Notes under the pieces: generated by a model
What the model was told of the DNA's origin: nothing
Database searches by the model: none
What the model saw: the letters and a program-made list of their open reading frames with translations, nothing else
Origin: JADFRG01 sp036986135
Lineage (GTDB): Bacteria > Chloroflexota > Anaerolineae > Anaerolineales > E44-bin32
DNA length: 7,835 nucleotides
Assembly (NCBI GenBank): GCA_036986135.1
Contig: BTQZ01000077.1
Coordinates: forward strand, 1-7,835
Reading direction: 5' to 3'
Program-made: the position numbers and the translations under genes
Shown here: one piece after another, positions 6,445-7,835 of the stretch
How positions within the stretch are numbered: the stretch's first letter is position 1
Layout: the number at the start of each line of letters is the position of its first letter

Positions 6445-7185
6445 TTGAGCCACGCACCATCGGAACTTATCTACGGCGTGCATCCAGTCGAAGAGGTATT
6501 GCGCGCCGGCCGCAGAAGGGTCCATCGCGTGCTGGTGGCCGGATCGATACGTCCTTCCATCGAATCCGCAGCCAGGCAATCCTCGACCCCTGTGGAGCGC
6601 GTGGAACGGTCCGTTCTCGACTCTGCCGGGGATCACCATCAGGGGATCGGGGCTGAAGTTGAACCGTATCCTTACTCCGATCTGCACTCGATCCTGAGGG
6701 CTGTTGAATCGGCGGGCAGTCGTGCCCTTATACTGATCCTGGACCTTCTGCAGGACCCACAAAATCTGGGCACATTGATCCGGACCGCAGAAGCGGTGGG
6801 TGTGCAGGGCATCCTGATACCTAAGAGAGGCGCAGCAGGGGTGACACCGGCCGTGGTCTCGGCCTCCTCAGGCGCCTGCGAGCACCTTCAAATTGCCCGC
6901 GTAAATTTGGCGAGAGCCATGTCAGAACTCAAGAAGACCGAGGTTTGGGTTGCCGGGTTGGAGAATCATGCCGAGGCAAGGCATATCTACACAGCGGAGC
7001 TCAAACCCCCACTTGCCATCGTGGTAGGAGCAGAGGGGCACGGATTGCGCAAGCTCGTGCGGGAGACTTGCGACTATCTCATCCGGATTCCCATGCAAGG
7101 ATCGGTGGGATCGCTTAACGCCGCCGTAGCGGGATCCATTGCGCTATATGAGGCTCATCGGTATGCATATCGGGTTGAACAATAG
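6445..7185 (+). CDS. rlmB: SpoU/TrmH-family RNA 2'-O-methyltransferase, RlmB-like (23S rRNA)
   Basis: This gene encodes 246 residues from a TTG start. An in-frame TGA at 6430-6432 leaves TTG 6445 as the only start codon before the conserved N-terminal motif. Residues 8-80 are an L30e-like substrate-binding domain (LIYGVHPVEEVL ... HHQGIGAEV). Residues about 92-246 are the knotted SPOUT catalytic domain with the three SpoU motifs: motif 1 with Asn107 and Arg114 (DPQNLGTLIRTAEA), motif 2 (VVGAEGHGL, about 193-201) and motif 3 (IPMQGSVGSLNAAVA, 215-229, with Ser223 and Asn225). RlmB uses S-adenosylmethionine to methylate a guanosine ribose in the peptidyl-transferase region of 23S rRNA. Other SpoU members modify tRNA, so the exact target is inferred. 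The gene follows cysS by 97 bp, and the cysS-rlmB neighbourhood is common in bacteria. The ribosome-binding site is poor, suggesting low or coupled translation. Confidence 0.88.
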   Translation: MSHAPSELIYGVHPVEEVLRAGRRRVHRVLVAGSIRPSIESAARQSSTPVERVERSVLDSAGDHHQGIGAEVEPYPYSDLHSILRAVESAGSRALILILDLLQDPQNLGTLIRTAEAVGVQGILIPKRGAAGVTPAVVSASSGACEHLQIARVNLARAMSELKKTEVWVAGLENHAEARHIYTAELKPPLAIVVGAEGHGLRKLVRETCDYLIRIPMQGSVGSLNAAVAGSIALYEAHRYAYRVEQ

Positions 7186-7212
7186 GAGCAAGCAGCTTAT
7201 TAAGCATCTGAA

Positions 7213-7240
7213 TTGACACTCTCCTATGGATGCTGATAGA
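7213..7240 (+). promoter_or_regulatory. Candidate upstream promoter of the tRNA-tuf unit
   Basis: A perfect TTGACA at 7213-7218 is followed after 16 bases by GATAGA (7235-7240), a weak -10. It lies 27 bases after the rlmB stop. No terminator is visible between rlmB and this point, so some read-through from the yacL-cysS-rlmB unit is possible. Confidence 0.45.
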
Positions 7241-7257
7241 CTCATCGGTCGTAGGTT

Positions 7258-7266
7258 TGGTATAAT
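7258..7266 (+). promoter_or_regulatory. Extended -10 promoter of the tRNA-tuf unit
   Basis: TGGTATAAT is a perfect extended -10 element (TGnTATAAT). There is no recognisable -35 at the normal distance, which fits extended -10 promoters. The predicted transcript start is near 7273, about 30 bases before tRNA-Thr(TGT). A short GC hairpin (GCGCC 7273-7277 with GGCGC 7284-7288) and five Ts (7290-7294) follow immediately. Confidence 0.6.
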
Positions 7267-7302
7267 CGCCGGGCGCCGCGACAGGCGCGTTTTTGTCGTT
7301 AG

Positions 7303-7374
7303 GCCGACGTAGCTCAATGGCAGAGCGACCGCTTTGTAAGCGGTAGGTTATGGGTTCGACTCCCATCGTCGGCT
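7303..7374 (+). tRNA. tRNA-Thr (anticodon TGT)
   Basis: This is a 72-nt cloverleaf. The acceptor stem is GCCGACG/CGTCGGC, the D stem GCTC/GAGC, the anticodon stem ACCGC/GCGGT with loop TTTGTAA, and the T stem ATGGG/CCCAT with loop TTCGACT. The anticodon TGT is at 7335-7337 and reads ACA (and possibly other ACN codons). The discriminator is T7374 and no CCA is encoded. Confidence 0.97.
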
Positions 7375-7382
7375 TGTCCTAC
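7372..7382 (+). repeat. 11-nt direct repeat at a tRNA 3' end, copy 1
   Basis: GCTTGTCCTAC spans the last bases of tRNA-Thr(TGT) and the first bases of the spacer. The identical 11-mer recurs at 7564-7574 directly after the CCA of tRNA-Tyr. Here CCTAC (7378-7382) can also pair with GTAGG (7386-7390). Confidence 0.7.
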
Positions 7383-7394
7383 GGAGTAGGGCTT

Positions 7395-7415
7395 ATGCTT
7401 CGCAGAGCGAAGCAT
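7395..7415 (+). other. Perfect hairpin in the first tRNA spacer
   Basis: ATGCTTCGC (7395-7403) and GCGAAGCAT (7407-7415) form a perfect 9-bp stem with a 3-nt loop (AGA). It lies in the 103-nt spacer between tRNA-Thr(TGT) and tRNA-Tyr. No T-tract follows, so a processing or spacer structure is more likely than a terminator. The rest of the spacer holds no further tRNA that I can see. Confidence 0.65.
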
Positions 7416-7477
7416 CGCAAGGCGAGGGCGTTTGCTTTGATAAGTATGTGGTTCAAAGGTAGAGTGCAGGAGAGAGA

Positions 7478-7563
7478 GGGCGGTTACCCAAGTGGACAAA
7501 GGGGGCTGACTGTAAATCAGCTGGCGTACGCCTTCGGAGGTTCGAATCCTTCACCGCCCACCA
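7478..7563 (+). tRNA. tRNA-Tyr (anticodon GTA)
   Basis: This is a class II tRNA with a long variable arm. The acceptor stem is GGGCGGT (7478-7484) with ACCGCCC (7553-7559). The anticodon stem is GCTGA/TCAGC with loop CTGTAAA, giving anticodon GTA at 7512-7514 (UAC/UAU codons). The variable arm includes TACGCCTTC, and the T stem is GGAGG/CCTTC with loop TTCGAAT. Discriminator A7560 is followed by an encoded CCA (7561-7563), unlike the two Thr tRNAs. Confidence 0.97.
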
Positions 7564-7574
7564 GCTTGTCCTAC
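7564..7574 (+). repeat. 11-nt direct repeat at a tRNA 3' end, copy 2
   Basis: GCTTGTCCTAC begins immediately after the CCA of tRNA-Tyr and is identical to 7372-7382. Both copies sit at the 3' boundary of a tRNA, and each is followed within about 15 bases by a perfect hairpin. Confidence 0.7.
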
Positions 7575-7575
7575 A

Positions 7576-7595
7576 CAAAGCGCAGCGGCGCTTTG
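7576..7595 (+). other. Perfect hairpin in the second tRNA spacer
   Basis: CAAAGCGC (7576-7583) and GCGCTTTG (7588-7595) form a perfect 8-bp stem with a 4-nt loop (AGCG) between tRNA-Tyr and tRNA-Thr(GGT). No T-tract follows. It parallels the hairpin at 7395-7415 in position but not in sequence. Confidence 0.65.
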
Positions 7596-7605
7596 GGGAG
7601 GGAAT

Positions 7606-7678
7606 GCCCTCATAGCTCAGACGGTAGAGCACGTTCTTGGTAAGAACGGGGTCAGGGGTTCGATTCCCCTTGAGGGCT
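7606..7678 (+). tRNA. tRNA-Thr (anticodon GGT)
   Basis: This is a 73-nt cloverleaf. The acceptor stem is GCCCTCA/TGAGGGC, the D stem GCTC/GAGC, the anticodon stem CGTTC/GAACG with loop TTGGTAA, and the T stem AGGGG/CCCCT with loop TTCGATT. The anticodon GGT at 7639-7641 reads ACC and ACU. The discriminator is T7678 and no CCA is encoded. It lies 36 bases upstream of tuf, as thrT does upstream of tufB in Escherichia coli. Confidence 0.97.
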
Positions 7679-7714
7679 CAGCACAATTGCACGTAGCCTG
7701 AGGAGAGAGCAAAT

Positions 7715-7835
7715 ATGGGTAAGGAGAAATTTGAGCGCACGAAGCCGCACATGAATGTGGGCACGATGGGGCACATCGACCACGGGAAGACGACGTTGAC
7801 GGCGGCGATCACGAAGTGGTGTTCGCTGAACGGGT
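7715..7835 (+). CDS. tuf: Elongation factor Tu, N-terminal part (3' truncated by the window)
   Basis: The first 40 residues are visible. They open MGKEKFERTKPHMNVG and contain the G1/P-loop GHIDHGKTT (residues 19-27, Lys25 and Thr26) of the GTP-binding domain, so this is EF-Tu, the GTPase that carries aminoacyl-tRNA to the ribosome. AGGAG at 7701-7705, nine bases before the ATG, is a strong ribosome-binding site. The codon use is biased, as expected of a highly expressed gene. It lies directly after tRNA-Thr(GGT), in the classical tRNA-tufB arrangement, and is probably cotranscribed with the three tRNAs. Compared with the common PHVNVGTIGHVDHGKT, Met13, Met18 and Ile21 are conservative replacements. 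The rest of the gene lies beyond the window. Confidence 0.96.
   Translation, partial: MGKEKFERTKPHMNVGTMGHIDHGKTTLTAAITKWCSLNG

Noticed and set aside
1..7835. CRISPR array, insertion sequence, prophage or defence system
   Set aside because: No regularly spaced repeats, transposase, integrase, or toxin-antitoxin/defence genes are visible. The PIN domain at 3883-4935 belongs to a YacL-type four-helix PIN-TRAM protein, not to a VapC toxin.

Overview
The window is a bacterial chromosomal segment with every gene on the + strand. It most likely comes from an uncultured Chloroflexota (Anaerolineae-like) bacterium. Three points suggest this: a class A penicillin-binding protein with a long C-terminal extension ending in an Ig-like domain; a lipoprotein protease with a Pro/Thr/Gln-rich linker after the lipobox; and moderately high GC with good Shine-Dalgarno sites. 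The assignment is inference, because no 16S rRNA or other definitive marker is present.

Layout. Positions 1-1116 hold the 3' end of a PBP1C-like gene whose KTG motif appears lost. Positions 1308-1826 encode a small four-helix membrane protein (DUF2269/CopD-like appearance). Positions 1946-3571 encode an HtrA-type trypsin-like lipoprotein protease with a PDZ domain and an extra C-terminal domain. A strong intrinsic terminator (3596-3624) closes that unit. A new promoter (3631-3658) then opens a leader of about 190 nt that ends in a second intrinsic terminator (3820-3855), just before yacL (PIN-TRAM membrane protein, 3883-4935), cysS (4944-6347) and an rlmB/TrmH-family rRNA methyltransferase (6445-7185). 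Last comes a stable-RNA/translation unit: tRNA-Thr(TGT), tRNA-Tyr(GTA), tRNA-Thr(GGT) and the start of tuf (EF-Tu, from 7715, cut by the window end). It is driven by one or two promoters at 7213-7266.

The right half is devoted to translation: tRNA charging, rRNA modification, tRNAs and the elongation factor. The left half is cell-envelope and protein quality control.

The most interesting object is the untranslated leader at 3665-3855. An 11-nt segment near its 5' end (3704-3714) is perfectly complementary to 3831-3841, which is the loop and first two 3'-arm bases of the terminator. Further nested helices lie between the two segments. This is the architecture expected of a two-state terminator/antiterminator RNA controlling yacL-cysS-(rlmB). 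I could not match it to a known riboswitch or T-box from its motifs.
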